A stretch of 47,472 nt of DNA from UA16 sp965661575. GTDB lineage: Bacteria; Bacteroidota; Bacteroidia; Flavobacteriales_D; Sanyastnellaceae. The first letter of the stretch is position 1. Every line of letters begins with the position of its first letter. The position numbers and the translations under genes were made by a program. The stretch is taken from contig CBFIEJ010000016.1 of the NCBI GenBank assembly GCA_965661575.1, positions 1 through 47,472 on the forward strand, written 5' to 3'. Below the pieces are notes generated by a model that saw only the letters and a list, made by a program, of their open reading frames with translations, did no database searches and was not told the origin of the DNA. This document shows positions 1 to 8,674 of the stretch, piece after piece.

Positions 1-56
1 AATCTACGCCCTTGAAATTTCTGCGGGAAACGGTCAACCGACCATCTTCAGTGTCC

Positions 57-488
57 TCATTCAACACCGATAAAGAAACGAATAGCAGCCGAGTAGCCCT
101 CGACTCCCAGTCCACTGATTGCACCTGCGCAAGCCGGTCGAATGAGTGATTCGTGACGAAACTCCTCACGGGCTTCAGGGTGCGAGATGTGAACTTCGAG
201 CACAGGCGAAGCAATGGAACTTACCGCATCGCGCAATGCAACACTCGTGTGGGTGTAACCTCCCGGATTGAAAATGATGCCATCGCTATCAAAACCGTGT
301 TCGTGCAGCATATTCACCAATTCACCTTCCACATTGCTCTGAGCACAATGCACTTCAAAACCGGATGCTGAACCCAAATCCACCAAACGTTGATTCAGCT
401 CAATCAATGACATTGAGCCATACACCGAAGGCTCTCGGGTGCCGAGCAGATTCAAGTTCGGACCATGTAAAACTAAAATTTTCTTCAC
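57..488 (-). CDS. aroQ: 3-dehydroquinate dehydratase, type II
   Basis: Cytosolic enzyme that dehydrates 3-dehydroquinate to 3-dehydroshikimate, the third step of the shikimate pathway. The 143-residue length is normal for the small dodecameric type II family. The N-terminal LHGPNLNLLGTREP motif contains the family's lid-loop Asn/Arg region, NPGGYTHTS carries the conserved middle segment, and EVHISHPEAREEFRH carries the catalytic-site His and Arg. The start is GTG at 488. The gene lies 9 bases downstream of the SLC13 transporter stop on the same strand, so it probably ends the unit that begins at 2788. A one-mismatch TAnnTTTG-like box (493-500) ends 4 bases before the GTG and could give separate transcription. 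Two more shikimate genes (aroK and the DAHP synthase) lie elsewhere in the window, not linked to this one. Confidence 0.96.
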   Translation of the reverse strand: MKKILVLHGPNLNLLGTREPSVYGSMSLIELNQRLVDLGSASGFEVHCAQSNVEGELVNMLHEHGFDSDGIIFNPGGYTHTSVALRDAVSSIASPVLEVHISHPEAREEFRHESLIRPACAGAISGLGVEGYSAAIRFFIGVE

Positions 489-497
489 GATGTAAAA

Positions 498-1922
498 TTA
501 AATCATCTCAAGCCAGATTGGGAGAATGAAAATAGCCCAAAGCCAAGCCACCAATGCCGCGACGCAATTGAGTACGATCCCCACGCTAGCCATGCTAGCC
601 ATAGAAATTCGATTGCTTCCAAAAATAATAGCGTTTGGTGGCGTCGCCATGGGGAGCATAAAAGCACAACTGCTCGCCATGGTAACGGGAACAACTAAAA
701 TCAACGGATCAATGCCAAGGTTCAGCGCAACTTGCCCCACCACAGGCACCATAACCACAGTCAGGGCGAGGTTGCTCATGACCTCCGTCAACATCAAGGC
801 TGAAAATGTGAAAATGCCAATCAATGCAGGAATGGAAAAGGCGTCACTCCCGGCAATGCTCTCAGCCACCAAAGGTAAAACCTCTGCATCGTTGAGGGCC
901 TTTGCCAAGGTGAGTCCGCCACCAAAAAGCAACAAAATGTCCCAAGGCAAGCGCTTTGTGTCTTCCCAGGTCAAAAGTGCCCTGCCCTTTGCAACGCCTG
1001 CAGGAATCACAAAAAGCATGACCCCGGCGAGCATAGCAATGGTTGTATCATTCAACTCCCATCCGAAAGTGCTCGTCAACCATCTGCGAGCCACCCAGAA
1101 AATGCCGGTCAAGAGGAAAACAACAGCCACTCGCTGTTCTGCAGGCTGCCACCTACCCAATGCCTGAAGCTCACTCCGAATGCCTTCAATTCCTCCTGTG
1201 AGCTCAGCATTAGAGACTCTGCAGAGCACACGCGTGAGCAACCAATACACCAAGCACAACATCACTACAGAAAAAGGAAAGGCCAACATCATCCACTCCA
1301 AAAAGGGCATGCTGAACGAAAATTGCTCTTCCATGATCCCGGCCATAGCAACATTGGGCGGTGTGCCCACCAAAGTCGCAATTCCACCCAAGTTGGCCGC
1401 ATAGGCGGTCCCCAACAAGAGTACCATCGCAAAACGCGGATGCTCCTTCTCATTCACTTTACTCGCAACAGAAAGAGCTATCGGCAGCATCATCAGGGTG
1501 GTGGCTGTATTCGAAATCCACATACTCAATGCTGCTGTGGCCAGCATAAACCCACCGATGAGCCGTCGTGGTTTACCCCCGGCAAGAACCAAAATATTCA
1601 GCGCAAATCTTCGGTGCAAATTCCATCTTTCAAGGGCTATTGCAATCAAAAAGCCGCCCATGAACAGAAACACATAATGCGATCCATAGGGCGCTGTAGT
1701 CTCAGAAATACTCGAAATACCAAGAATGGGAAACAGCACCATTGGTAGCACTGAGGTCACACCCAAAGGAACAGCCTCAGAAACCCACCAAACCAACATC
1801 CAAGCACCCGCACTGAGCACCGGCGTGGCTTGTTCCGAAAGCCCCAAATACGTCGAAACCACCCATACCAAGGCCGCCATTACCGGACCCAAGAGCAACC
1901 TCACCATTCCTTTCAGTTTCAT
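498..1922 (-). CDS. SLC13/DASS-family sodium-coupled carboxylate or sulfate transporter
   Basis: Inner-membrane secondary transporter, 474 residues, with about eleven hydrophobic segments. The divalent anion:Na+ symporter signature is visible: an SNT motif near residues 137-139 before a hydrophobic helix, GTPPN near residue 190, and a C-terminal repeat with SNLALT (around 380) and ATPPNA (around 425). This is the two-repeat hairpin architecture of VcINDY-like carriers that take up C4-dicarboxylates, citrate or sulfate. The second sodium-site motif reads SNL rather than SNT. The substrate cannot be fixed from sequence. The ATG start overlaps the stop of the upstream endonuclease/phosphatase-fold gene by 4 bases (1919-1922), and aroQ follows 9 bases later, so the three genes are probably co-transcribed. 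Confidence 0.92.
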   Translation of the reverse strand: MKLKGMVRLLLGPVMAALVWVVSTYLGLSEQATPVLSAGAWMLVWWVSEAVPLGVTSVLPMVLFPILGISSISETTAPYGSHYVFLFMGGFLIAIALERWNLHRRFALNILVLAGGKPRRLIGGFMLATAALSMWISNTATTLMMLPIALSVASKVNEKEHPRFAMVLLLGTAYAANLGGIATLVGTPPNVAMAGIMEEQFSFSMPFLEWMMLAFPFSVVMLCLVYWLLTRVLCRVSNAELTGGIEGIRSELQALGRWQPAEQRVAVVFLLTGIFWVARRWLTSTFGWELNDTTIAMLAGVMLFVIPAGVAKGRALLTWEDTKRLPWDILLLFGGGLTLAKALNDAEVLPLVAESIAGSDAFSIPALIGIFTFSALMLTEVMSNLALTVVMVPVVGQVALNLGIDPLILVVPVTMASSCAFMLPMATPPNAIIFGSNRISMASMASVGIVLNCVAALVAWLWAIFILPIWLEMI

Positions 1923-2788
1923 TTCCTGGGTTTAAAAACCGCCTGATACGGCAGATGATCCGAGATGTAAAGACCAAATTTGATATGCTCATCTGCGCAG
2001 GCCCAGTCCACCGTGACATCACCTCGGTAAAAAATGTAATCGATGCGTTTGGCTCCGGCGATGGCCTCTGTGAAAAAGGTGGAATACGTACCAAATTCTT
2101 TCCGGCAGCGGTAACGAGCACTCGCATAAGTATCCTGCAGATTCCCCATTGCAAGCAGATCCATGATCTCTGGCATTTCTGGCTCCGCATTGAAGTCTCC
2201 GCAAACAAGTGTCAGATCGTCGTTTCCCTGCCCCGACCATCCTGCCATCATTGCGGCGGCACCCTTGCGAGACCACTCGCCCACATGCGACCAATGCGCA
2301 TTGAGCACTCGAACGGTTTTTTGGTTTTCCCGATCAAACAATACAACGATGGTGACCAGCCGAGGCAAGTCGGCATCCCAACCGATCGATCCTTCCTGCA
2401 TTGGTTCCGTGGATAACCACTTCACCTCCCCTTTCAGAAAATCATAGCGTTTACGATTCCAAAAAATCGGACTCGCCTCTCCACTGCCGTCCGCATTTCG
2501 ACCCCGGCCAAAAGAGTCATGCTGTCCTAATCTTTGTTTCAAATCATCAAACTGATTAGGTAGCACTTCTTGCAAAGCAACGATGTCAAAGTAGCGCACT
2601 GCATTGGCGACCTCATCGCGTCGTTCGAACCATTTAAGCGTGTCGTCCGGATTGTCGTAGCGCACATTGAACGTGCACACAGAGGTCTCTTCGGACTGCT
2701 GTCCAAACACACCTTGCGGTACGTAACAACAGCCTAAGACCAAGACGGGGAGCCACAGTTTAAAAAACAACATACGCGATTGCATCAT
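1919..2788 (-). CDS. Secreted endonuclease/exonuclease/phosphatase-family protein
   Basis: About 289 residues from the ATG at 2788. The chosen start puts a short N-region and a hydrophobic stretch ending near VFGQQ at the N terminus, a plausible Sec signal peptide. An upstream extension to 2953 is open but reads into the opposing methyltransferase gene and adds nothing family-like. The DNase I-like/EEP fold motifs appear in order: FNVRYDN and LQEVLP (metal-binding Glu), NAHWSHVGEW (catalytic His), CGDFNAEP (Asp/Asn), RIDYIF and SDHLPYQA (terminal Asp-His). Relatives hydrolyse phosphodiesters or phosphomonoesters outside the cytoplasm, but the substrate here is unknown. It is the first gene of the unit leading into the transporter and aroQ. 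The start lies back-to-back with the plus-strand methyltransferase promoter, leaving about 39 bases between the two start codons. Confidence 0.85.
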   Translation of the reverse strand: MMQSRMLFFKLWLPVLVLGCCYVPQGVFGQQSEETSVCTFNVRYDNPDDTLKWFERRDEVANAVRYFDIVALQEVLPNQFDDLKQRLGQHDSFGRGRNADGSGEASPIFWNRKRYDFLKGEVKWLSTEPMQEGSIGWDADLPRLVTIVVLFDRENQKTVRVLNAHWSHVGEWSRKGAAAMMAGWSGQGNDDLTLVCGDFNAEPEMPEIMDLLAMGNLQDTYASARYRCRKEFGTYSTFFTEAIAGAKRIDYIFYRGDVTVDWACADEHIKFGLYISDHLPYQAVFKPRK

Positions 2789-2815
2789 GGAACGAATATA
2801 CCGACGGACTGGCAT

Positions 2816-2823
2816 TACCTTTG
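2816..2823 (+). promoter_or_regulatory. Bacteroidota -7 promoter box for rlmD-like gene
   Basis: TACCTTTG is a perfect match to the Bacteroidota sigma-ABfr -7 consensus TAnnTTTG. It ends 4 bases before the GTG at 2828, so transcription would begin at or next to the start codon and give a leaderless message. I see no clear -33 TTG element at the expected spacing. Confidence 0.6.
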
Positions 2824-2827
2824 CGCC

Positions 2828-4291
2828 GTGGGCAGAGAAAGACAATTCCGAAAGAACGAAGCGCTGATACTCGATGTCGAAGACATTGCGTTTGGCGGAA
2901 AAGGCATCGCAAGAATCACCACCGACAAAGGTCCGTTTGTGGTGTTTATTCAAAATGCATTCCCGGGTCAGAAGGTGGAAGCTCGGGTCGTAAAATGCAA
3001 ATCAAGGCATGCTGAATGCAGGCTCGAAGAGGTCCTCGAAAGGGCACCCTCGGAAATCAACCACGGTTATCAAGAAATACCGGGAGCACCCTATGCACAA
3101 GTGCCGCTCACAATCCAGCACGAAACCAAGGAAAAGACCGCGCTTGATCTTTACGAACGCATCGGAGGAGTCCAAGACATTCAATCGGTTTATCAAGGGT
3201 TCATTGCGTCGCCTAAAAACTGGCACTACCGCAACAAGATGGAGTATAGCTTCTCTGCCATCGTTCACAATCCGGAATCCGGTGAGAAAGAAGATAGCTT
3301 TGGCTTTGGTTTCAAAAAGCGCGGCACATGGTGGGCCGTTGAAAACCTCAATGGTGACTCAGGCTTGTTTGATGCTCAAGTTGAAAATTTCATGCCCATC
3401 CTGAGGAAATGGTTCGAAAACACCAACCTACCGGCTTGGCATCCGCCAAAGCGAGAAGGCTTCTTCCGCTTCCTGGTTGCACGGCGTAGCGAGGCCAATG
3501 AGAAGTTACTTTTCAATCTGGTCACAAGTTCCGAGGGATTGCAATCATTCGATCGCGAAGCCTTTGTGGGACTCCTCAAATCAGAATTTGGCGAACGATT
3601 GCAGGGCGTGCTTCACACCGTGAATGACGACAAGGGTGATCGGGTCGAAGCGCGGTCTGGAGACTCCGAATTGATTCATGGGCAGGCGCACATCACCGAG
3701 ACATTGCACGGACTTGATTTTGACATTGAAATGTCCAGCTTCTTTCAAACAAATCCAGCAAGCGCGGAACGCTTGTACGCAGAGGTGATTGCAGCTGTCG
3801 CTGGCGAGAATGATGGTCAAGATGCTCTGGAGTCTCCGAGCAAAAGAGAGTACATCATGGATTTGTTTTGCGGGACAGGCACCATCGGTCAAATGCTCGC
3901 CCGACACAGCGAAAAACCAATCATCGGAGTCGACATCGTGGAGCAGGCAATCATCGATGCACGAAGAAGTGCCAAAAACAATGGCACTGAAAACATTGAA
4001 TTCCACGCCGCAGATGTAGGCAAGTTTCTTCTAGAATTCCCTGAGTACAAAGGATGTATTGAGTCAATCGTCTTGGACCCACCTCGCGCAGGAATCTCAC
4101 CCAAATCCTTGCGAAAAGTCATCCGATTGGGCGCACCTCGAATCGTTTACGTTTCGTGCAATCCTGCTACACAAGCGCGGGACATTTTAACACTGCGGGA
4201 GTTTGGTTACGAACTCAAACAACTCAAGTTGGTTGATCAATTTCCACACACCGCCCATGTTGAAGCCATTGCAGTTTTTGAAAAGAAGTAG
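2828..4291 (+). CDS. RumA/RlmD-type 23S rRNA (uracil-5-)-methyltransferase
   Basis: SAM-dependent enzyme predicted to make 5-methyluridine in 23S rRNA, about 487 residues from the GTG. An N-terminal TRAM domain (about residues 8-65, with FGGKGIAR) is followed by the central domain and a Rossmann methyltransferase domain: FFQTNP, DLFCGTGTIGQ (about 344-354), LDPPRAG (about 416), the catalytic Cys in VSCNPATQ (about Cys444) and the general-base Glu in HVEAIAVF (about Glu479). The four-cysteine iron-sulfur motif that canonical RlmD/RlmCD proteins carry just after TRAM (C-x5-CGGC) is absent; that segment reads YQEIPGAPYAQ. The GTG is chosen because a perfect promoter box ends 4 bases upstream; a TTG at 2780 would lie before the predicted transcript start. 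Whether it acts at U747, U1939 or both is undecided. Confidence 0.88.
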   Translation: MGRERQFRKNEALILDVEDIAFGGKGIARITTDKGPFVVFIQNAFPGQKVEARVVKCKSRHAECRLEEVLERAPSEINHGYQEIPGAPYAQVPLTIQHETKEKTALDLYERIGGVQDIQSVYQGFIASPKNWHYRNKMEYSFSAIVHNPESGEKEDSFGFGFKKRGTWWAVENLNGDSGLFDAQVENFMPILRKWFENTNLPAWHPPKREGFFRFLVARRSEANEKLLFNLVTSSEGLQSFDREAFVGLLKSEFGERLQGVLHTVNDDKGDRVEARSGDSELIHGQAHITETLHGLDFDIEMSSFFQTNPASAERLYAEVIAAVAGENDGQDALESPSKREYIMDLFCGTGTIGQMLARHSEKPIIGVDIVEQAIIDARRSAKNNGTENIEFHAADVGKFLLEFPEYKGCIESIVLDPPRAGISPKSLRKVIRLGAPRIVYVSCNPATQARDILTLREFGYELKQLKLVDQFPHTAHVEAIAVFEKK

Positions 4292-4311
4292 AAAGCATCG
4301 AACTTAGACGC

Positions 4312-4824
4312 ATGACTTCTACCCGCATTCTTGAATCCGAGCAAATTGAACGGAAAATTCAGCGCATTGCCCGACAAATCGCCGAGGAATTCATTGACAC
4401 AAAGACCATTCATTTGATTTGCATCGCGGGCAACGGTGAACCCGTCGGCAACCGAATAGGCAGCGCCCTGCGCTCTATCTCAAATGCTCAAATCGAAATG
4501 AGTACATTGAAAATGAAAAAGTCTTCGCCTCTGGATCACCCGATTGTCCTCAGTACCGACTTGGTCCAACTCACGGGGGCAGAAGTTGTGATTGTTGACG
4601 ACGTACTAAACTCAGGAAAAACCTTGATGCATGCCGTTCACCACATCCTGAGCGCAGGACCAACGAGGGTAGCTACCGCTGTTCTCGTGGACCGCATTCA
4701 CCGATCCTTTCCGATTCGAGCTGATTTTTGTGGTCTGAGTCTGAGCACCAACCTCAAAGAACACATTGAAGTCACGATCAGTGATTCATGGAGCGAAAAA
4801 GACGAAGCGGTACTCACTGACTGA
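4312..4824 (+). CDS. PyrR-like phosphoribosyltransferase
   Basis: 170-residue type I phosphoribosyltransferase. The PRPP-binding loop is clear at residues 92-104 (VVIVDDVLNSGKT), and the downstream VDRIHRSFPIRADFCG strongly resembles the PyrR segment VDRGHRELPIRADFVG, so PyrR is the closest recognisable family. PyrR proteins have weak uracil phosphoribosyltransferase activity and, in Firmicutes, bind pyr mRNA. No pyr leader or attenuator is visible here, and Bacteroidota members may be plain phosphoribosyltransferases. It starts 20 bases after the methyltransferase stop on the same strand and is probably co-transcribed. It converges on aroK, with 33 bases between the two stops. Confidence 0.85.
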   Translation: MTSTRILESEQIERKIQRIARQIAEEFIDTKTIHLICIAGNGEPVGNRIGSALRSISNAQIEMSTLKMKKSSPLDHPIVLSTDLVQLTGAEVVIVDDVLNSGKTLMHAVHHILSAGPTRVATAVLVDRIHRSFPIRADFCGLSLSTNLKEHIEVTISDSWSEKDEAVLTD

Positions 4825-4857
4825 GGTTCCTTCAATCGGACCGCGCGAAACACTGGA

Positions 4858-5379
4858 TTAACCCAGAGCCGACTCCCATCGCAAAAAATCTGATGCAGCA
4901 GGAAGCCCATTGATCTGTTCATCTGCCCGAGCGTAACAAGCTTTCCTCAATTCCCAAAGGGCCTTCACATCCACATCAGACTTGGCCTTGCCATGGGAAT
5001 CAGACAGCATCGGACGCTGCGATTTCTCATTCACTGATTTTAAACGGCGCTCAATCACCTCAAACGGTGGATTTAAATGGACGACATGTCCCATAGACTT
5101 CATCCAATCCATGGCACCAGGTATGCAGGGCGTTCCTCCACCACAAGCTATTATTTGCACCTTGGGTTCAACCACCAATCCATTCAGCACAACCATTTCC
5201 ATCTTTCGGAATGCCGCTTCTCCATCTTCTCTGAAGATTGCCTCCACTGTTCGACCAGTCTTTTGTTGAATCGCATCATCGAGGTCTCGGACTTCCCAAG
5301 CTCCTCGTGCTGCCATTTTTCGCGCTGTGTGCGACTTCCCTGCACCCATGTAACCAATGAAGAAGAGAACCGACTTCAT
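4858..5379 (-). CDS. aroK: Shikimate kinase
   Basis: Cytosolic P-loop kinase that phosphorylates shikimate to shikimate 3-phosphate using ATP. The 173-residue length is typical. The Walker A motif is at residues 9-16 (GYMGAGKS), followed by RDLDDAIQ (the shikimate-binding DxD region), the lid-adjacent FREDGEAAFRKME and the substrate-binding CGGGTP. The ATG start overlaps the stop of the upstream FAH-family gene by 4 bases (5376-5379), a sign of translational coupling. In many Bacteroidota a phosphoribosyltransferase gene sits next to shikimate kinase, and the same arrangement, convergent, occurs here. Confidence 0.96.
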   Translation of the reverse strand: MKSVLFFIGYMGAGKSHTARKMAARGAWEVRDLDDAIQQKTGRTVEAIFREDGEAAFRKMEMVVLNGLVVEPKVQIIACGGGTPCIPGAMDWMKSMGHVVHLNPPFEVIERRLKSVNEKSQRPMLSDSHGKAKSDVDVKALWELRKACYARADEQINGLPAASDFLRWESALG

Positions 5380-5999
5380 TCGCCGTGCACATTGACACGA
5401 AACATAGACTCTCCATCCAAAAATCCCTCCAGCACATCACCATCGAATACTTGCCCAACACCCGCTGGCGTCCCTGTAAAAAGAACATCGCCCATTTTGA
5501 GCGTCATGTATTTTGAAACGTGGGCAATGAGTGCGTCCACGTGATGAATCATGTCACGAGAGGAACCTGTCTGAACACGTTTACCGTTTTTCTCCAAGTA
5601 AAATGACAAAGACTCCCAGTCTTGATCCAGCTTATCCAATACGTGCCATTTCTTGCTGATGACAGCCGAACCATCAAATGCCTTGGCCTTTTCCCATGGG
5701 TGTCCATCTTTCTTGGCCTGCGCTTGCACATCCCTTGCTGTAAAATCAATGCCCAATGAAATGGCATCGTAGTAACGAGGCGCAAATTCAGGTTGAATAG
5801 CCTTGCCATTGCGGCAAATCCGAACCAACAATTCCACCTCATGATGAACTTCCTGCGTCCAACTGGGGATGTAAAACGGATGACGATGTGCCAAAACCGA
5901 ACTGTCTGGCTTCAGAAAGAACAGGGGCTCCTTTGGAACGGAATTCCCCAATTCCTTGGCGTGATCCGCATAATTACGACCGATGCAAATGATCTTCAT
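5376..5999 (-). CDS. Fumarylacetoacetate hydrolase-family protein (FAHD1/YcgM-like)
   Basis: 207-residue single-domain FAH fold. The N-terminal CIGRNYADHAKELG and KPDSSV motifs are typical of the FAHD1/YcgM branch. The metal ligands appear to be Glu54 and Glu56 in HHEVELLV and Asp85 in LGIDFTARD, and the C terminus carries FTGTPAGVG. FAHD1-like enzymes act as acylpyruvate hydrolases or oxaloacetate decarboxylases; which one applies cannot be told from sequence. It overlaps aroK by 4 bases, so the two are translated together, although no shared pathway is obvious. A 7-of-8 match to the -7 box (reverse of CAAAGATG, 6019-6026) lies 19 bases before the start. Confidence 0.9.
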   Translation of the reverse strand: MKIICIGRNYADHAKELGNSVPKEPLFFLKPDSSVLAHRHPFYIPSWTQEVHHEVELLVRICRNGKAIQPEFAPRYYDAISLGIDFTARDVQAQAKKDGHPWEKAKAFDGSAVISKKWHVLDKLDQDWESLSFYLEKNGKRVQTGSSRDMIHHVDALIAHVSKYMTLKMGDVLFTGTPAGVGQVFDGDVLEGFLDGESMFRVNVHGE

Positions 6000-6038
6000 G
6001 GTGCTTGAATCTGTTGCAAAGATGGCACAGAGGCCTCG

Positions 6039-7220
6039 TCATTCTACATAAAAACGAATCTCGACCCGTCGATCAGATTCAGACATCGACCGATTGCGCT
6101 CCGCTCCAAAATAATTCAAGAGCACTCGTTCGCCATCCAAACCGCTTTGTAAAATGTAATCGCGCACAACTCTCGCCCTGCTCTTTGATAAGGCATGATT
6201 GTGTGATCGGCTGCCAGACGGATCAGCATGTCCTGTGCAAACCACTCGGATTTGAGGGTGACGACAGAGCAACTCCATGACTTCGTTCAATTGAAGTTGA
6301 GCATTCAGCGTCATCGAAGCAGAGCCTGAAGGAAAGGAGACATCTACCGACTGAGGAAGACGCAATTGCCCCAGCGATGCATCCGAAGAAATGGGCATAA
6401 GTGCCGGTCGTGCACCAGGAAGAACCGCTGAGGATTCTAAAGCCATGAGGCGCGTCTCCTGGTTTTCGAGCAGAAATATGATCCGTTCCATCCAAAAGGC
6501 TAAATCGGGTGTCTGCGCGCTCGGCCAAATGGCGCGATCTTCTCCCGACAAGGTCCCAGAGGTAATGGTTGAAAATTCCAAATCCATAGCTGGCAATGGG
6601 GCGTTCACATCCAAGTCCAACCAATTCAAATCTAAGTTTCCTTGCTCGGATGTTTCGTCTTCAGCAAGCGCATCTTTGAGCGATGCATACAAAGCGGCAT
6701 TGACGCGATAATTCAATTCCATCGCCAACTGCATTTTCAGTTCGTCTAGGCCACTCTGCACGAGAACATACCATTGTTCCTCATCAGACAAACCGTCGGC
6801 CATCCTCCAGCGACGTAAATCGTGGTGGTCGAGAGAAGAAACGCGCTCAATCAACGACCTTACTTCGTCCGAAAAGCCACCCTTGACCCAGGGCGAAGGA
6901 AGTGACTGCAGACTCGCTATTTCTTGAACAATGCGTTCAAGCCTTCGAAGGACTGCAGATTCCGGCGATTTCCAACGAACCTGTCCAGATTCAATGTCCA
7001 CCGCAACGGCTCCATCCAAATAGAAGCTCATATTCTCGAGCATCAAAGCATGTGAACGTTGCCAATCCTCTGACTGGACCAGCTTCACATCAGCAACTTG
7101 CGACTTCAAATCACTGGAAAAGTGAAACAACGTGAGAAACATCATGCAGAGCGCGATAAAGCGCTTCAGACCTCCCCAGCTCGTTGGAAACAAAAAAGAA
7201 AATGACCTCAGCTCATTCAT
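6039..7220 (-). CDS. OmpA-domain cell-envelope protein
   Basis: 393 residues with an N-terminal hydrophobic segment (about residues 18-40) that could be a signal peptide or a membrane anchor. The middle part (about 45-290) is acidic and unfamiliar. The last 100 residues or so form an OmpA/MotB-type peptidoglycan-binding domain: FPSGSASM, HPQIRVVCTGHADPSG, NHALSKSRARVVRDYI and ending SDRRVEIRF, which carries the Asp/Arg pair for diaminopimelate binding. It is inferred to tether the outer membrane or a complex to peptidoglycan. It lies between the glycosylphosphotransferase and the FAH gene on the same strand, with gaps of about 40 bases on each side. Confidence 0.85.
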   Translation of the reverse strand: MNELRSFSFLFPTSWGGLKRFIALCMMFLTLFHFSSDLKSQVADVKLVQSEDWQRSHALMLENMSFYLDGAVAVDIESGQVRWKSPESAVLRRLERIVQEIASLQSLPSPWVKGGFSDEVRSLIERVSSLDHHDLRRWRMADGLSDEEQWYVLVQSGLDELKMQLAMELNYRVNAALYASLKDALAEDETSEQGNLDLNWLDLDVNAPLPAMDLEFSTITSGTLSGEDRAIWPSAQTPDLAFWMERIIFLLENQETRLMALESSAVLPGARPALMPISSDASLGQLRLPQSVDVSFPSGSASMTLNAQLQLNEVMELLCRHPQIRVVCTGHADPSGSRSHNHALSKSRARVVRDYILQSGLDGERVLLNYFGAERNRSMSESDRRVEIRFYVE

Positions 7221-7261
7221 CCCTGTAAATATCGCTCAAATAATTTACAGAGTCGACGAAT

Positions 7262-8674
7262 CTACTTCCCGCGTCCTTTGAGCACGGTCAGCACCGTGTA
7301 GAATAGAATCTTGATGTCGAGGGCGATGCTCATGTTTTCAATGTAGATCAGATCAAACCTCAGACGCTGCACCATCTCTCCTACATTCTCCGCATAGCCA
7401 TATTTTACTTGGCCCCAAGAAGTGATGCCAGGACGCACTTTCTGGAGGTGGTGGTAGTGAGGTGCCCGCTCCATGATCCGGGCGATGAAGTGCGCTCGTT
7501 CCGGTCGAGGTCCAACCAAAGCCATATCTCCCATCAATACATTCAAAAACTGCGGAAACTCATCCAGCCTGGATTTTCTTAAAAATCGACCAATGCGTGT
7601 AATTCTCGGGTCATCATCGCGACTCAATTGAGGACCTTGTGCTTCCGCATCGACGAACATGGTTCTAAACTTGATGATCTGGAACGGCTTGCCGTACCTT
7701 CCAATCCGTTCTTGCAGATAGAACACGGGACCTTTGCTCGACGACTTGACCAACACGGCAATTACAGCAAAGAGCGGACTCAGCAAGATTAATGCAAAGA
7801 TGCTCACTGTCCAATCCAACAAGCGTTTGATCGAGCGTTGCCATTGTGGCATGATTTCCCGATCAATTTCAATCAAGGGAGCACCATAAATGCTCGACAT
7901 CCGAACCGATCCGCTGAGGATGTCGTAGATGTCAGGGATAATCCGGACTTCAACGAGCGTTCCTTCGAGGGCATTCAGGATTGCTTCTAGGTTGTCACGG
8001 TCTCCTCCTCCAATCGCAATGATCACTTCTTCAATTCCCTGCTCCGCAATCACATGCTGAATCTCAGTCACCTTGCCCCAATTTGGCAAGTACCGATCCA
8101 GTGCCGTATCCACACCGTTGACCTGAATGAAACCCAGAAACTGATACCCCGCATTTTTTCGCAATCCCGTGATCTCTTCATACATCCTCACCGCACGCTC
8201 ATTGCCGCCAATGATCAGTGTCGGAAAACTCCATTTTCCAGTATGAATCTTCTTGACCGTTCTGGTCGTAATGACCAAACGCCCGAGCAATGTCAACGTC
8301 CAATGACTCGCCGTCAGCGCACTCAATGATGCGTAGTATTGACGGTAGCTCTGAATGTTATCATCAAGCAACAAACCAAAAAAGATAATCAACACTCCCA
8401 GTGCTGTCGTCCACGTCACCTGGCCCACCTCCAAAATACGATGGCGCTTGAGAGGTTTTGAGTACATCCCCGCCATGCCGTGCAAAACCAGCCAGAAAAC
8501 AGGAATGATCGCTAATCCCAATAAATATTGGCGGTCTGCCAGCGTCGCAGACCAATCTGGGGCACCTATTTCCTCTATGACAACCTTTCGGAAGAAATAA
8601 AGTACTGACCACGAAATCGTCGCAGACAACCAGTCTGCAATCACATAAGCGAGTGTCAGCAAACGTTTATTCAT
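7262..8674 (-). CDS. Undecaprenyl-phosphate sugar-1-phosphate transferase (WcaJ-like)
   Basis: 470-residue polyprenyl glycosylphosphotransferase that starts exopolysaccharide or O-antigen repeat units by moving a sugar-1-phosphate onto undecaprenyl phosphate at the inner membrane. Four N-terminal hydrophobic segments lie within residues 10-125, then a CoA-binding-like Rossmann segment (IIGGNERAVRMYEEI), a membrane-embedded helix (DWTVSIFALILLSP, near 290) and the catalytic bacterial-transferase domain: KFRTMFVDAE, RKSRLDEFPQFLNVL with its DE pair, and VGPRPERAHF. The architecture is that of long WcaJ/ExoY-type enzymes. The ATG overlaps the upstream lipoprotein gene by 4 bases. No other polysaccharide genes are adjacent, so the gene is isolated from a classical capsule cluster. 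Confidence 0.93.
   Translation of the reverse strand: MNKRLLTLAYVIADWLSATISWSVLYFFRKVVIEEIGAPDWSATLADRQYLLGLAIIPVFWLVLHGMAGMYSKPLKRHRILEVGQVTWTTALGVLIIFFGLLLDDNIQSYRQYYASLSALTASHWTLTLLGRLVITTRTVKKIHTGKWSFPTLIIGGNERAVRMYEEITGLRKNAGYQFLGFIQVNGVDTALDRYLPNWGKVTEIQHVIAEQGIEEVIIAIGGGDRDNLEAILNALEGTLVEVRIIPDIYDILSGSVRMSSIYGAPLIEIDREIMPQWQRSIKRLLDWTVSIFALILLSPLFAVIAVLVKSSSKGPVFYLQERIGRYGKPFQIIKFRTMFVDAEAQGPQLSRDDDPRITRIGRFLRKSRLDEFPQFLNVLMGDMALVGPRPERAHFIARIMERAPHYHHLQKVRPGITSWGQVKYGYAENVGEMVQRLRFDLIYIENMSIALDIKILFYTVLTVLKGRGK

Noticed and set aside
2..73. Plus-strand open frame of 23 codons entering from the left edge, ending inside aroQ.
   Set aside because: It could be the 3' end of a convergent gene overlapping aroQ, but the fragment is too short to recognise and has no motif.
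526..1167. Long open frame antisense to the SLC13 transporter gene.
   Set aside because: Its translation is low-complexity, with no motif or promoter, and the opposite strand encodes a clear membrane transporter.
4312..4824. PyrR-controlled attenuation of nucleotide genes.
   Set aside because: No PyrR-binding leader with anti-terminator and terminator stems is visible before this gene or before pyrD, which instead appears to be leaderless.
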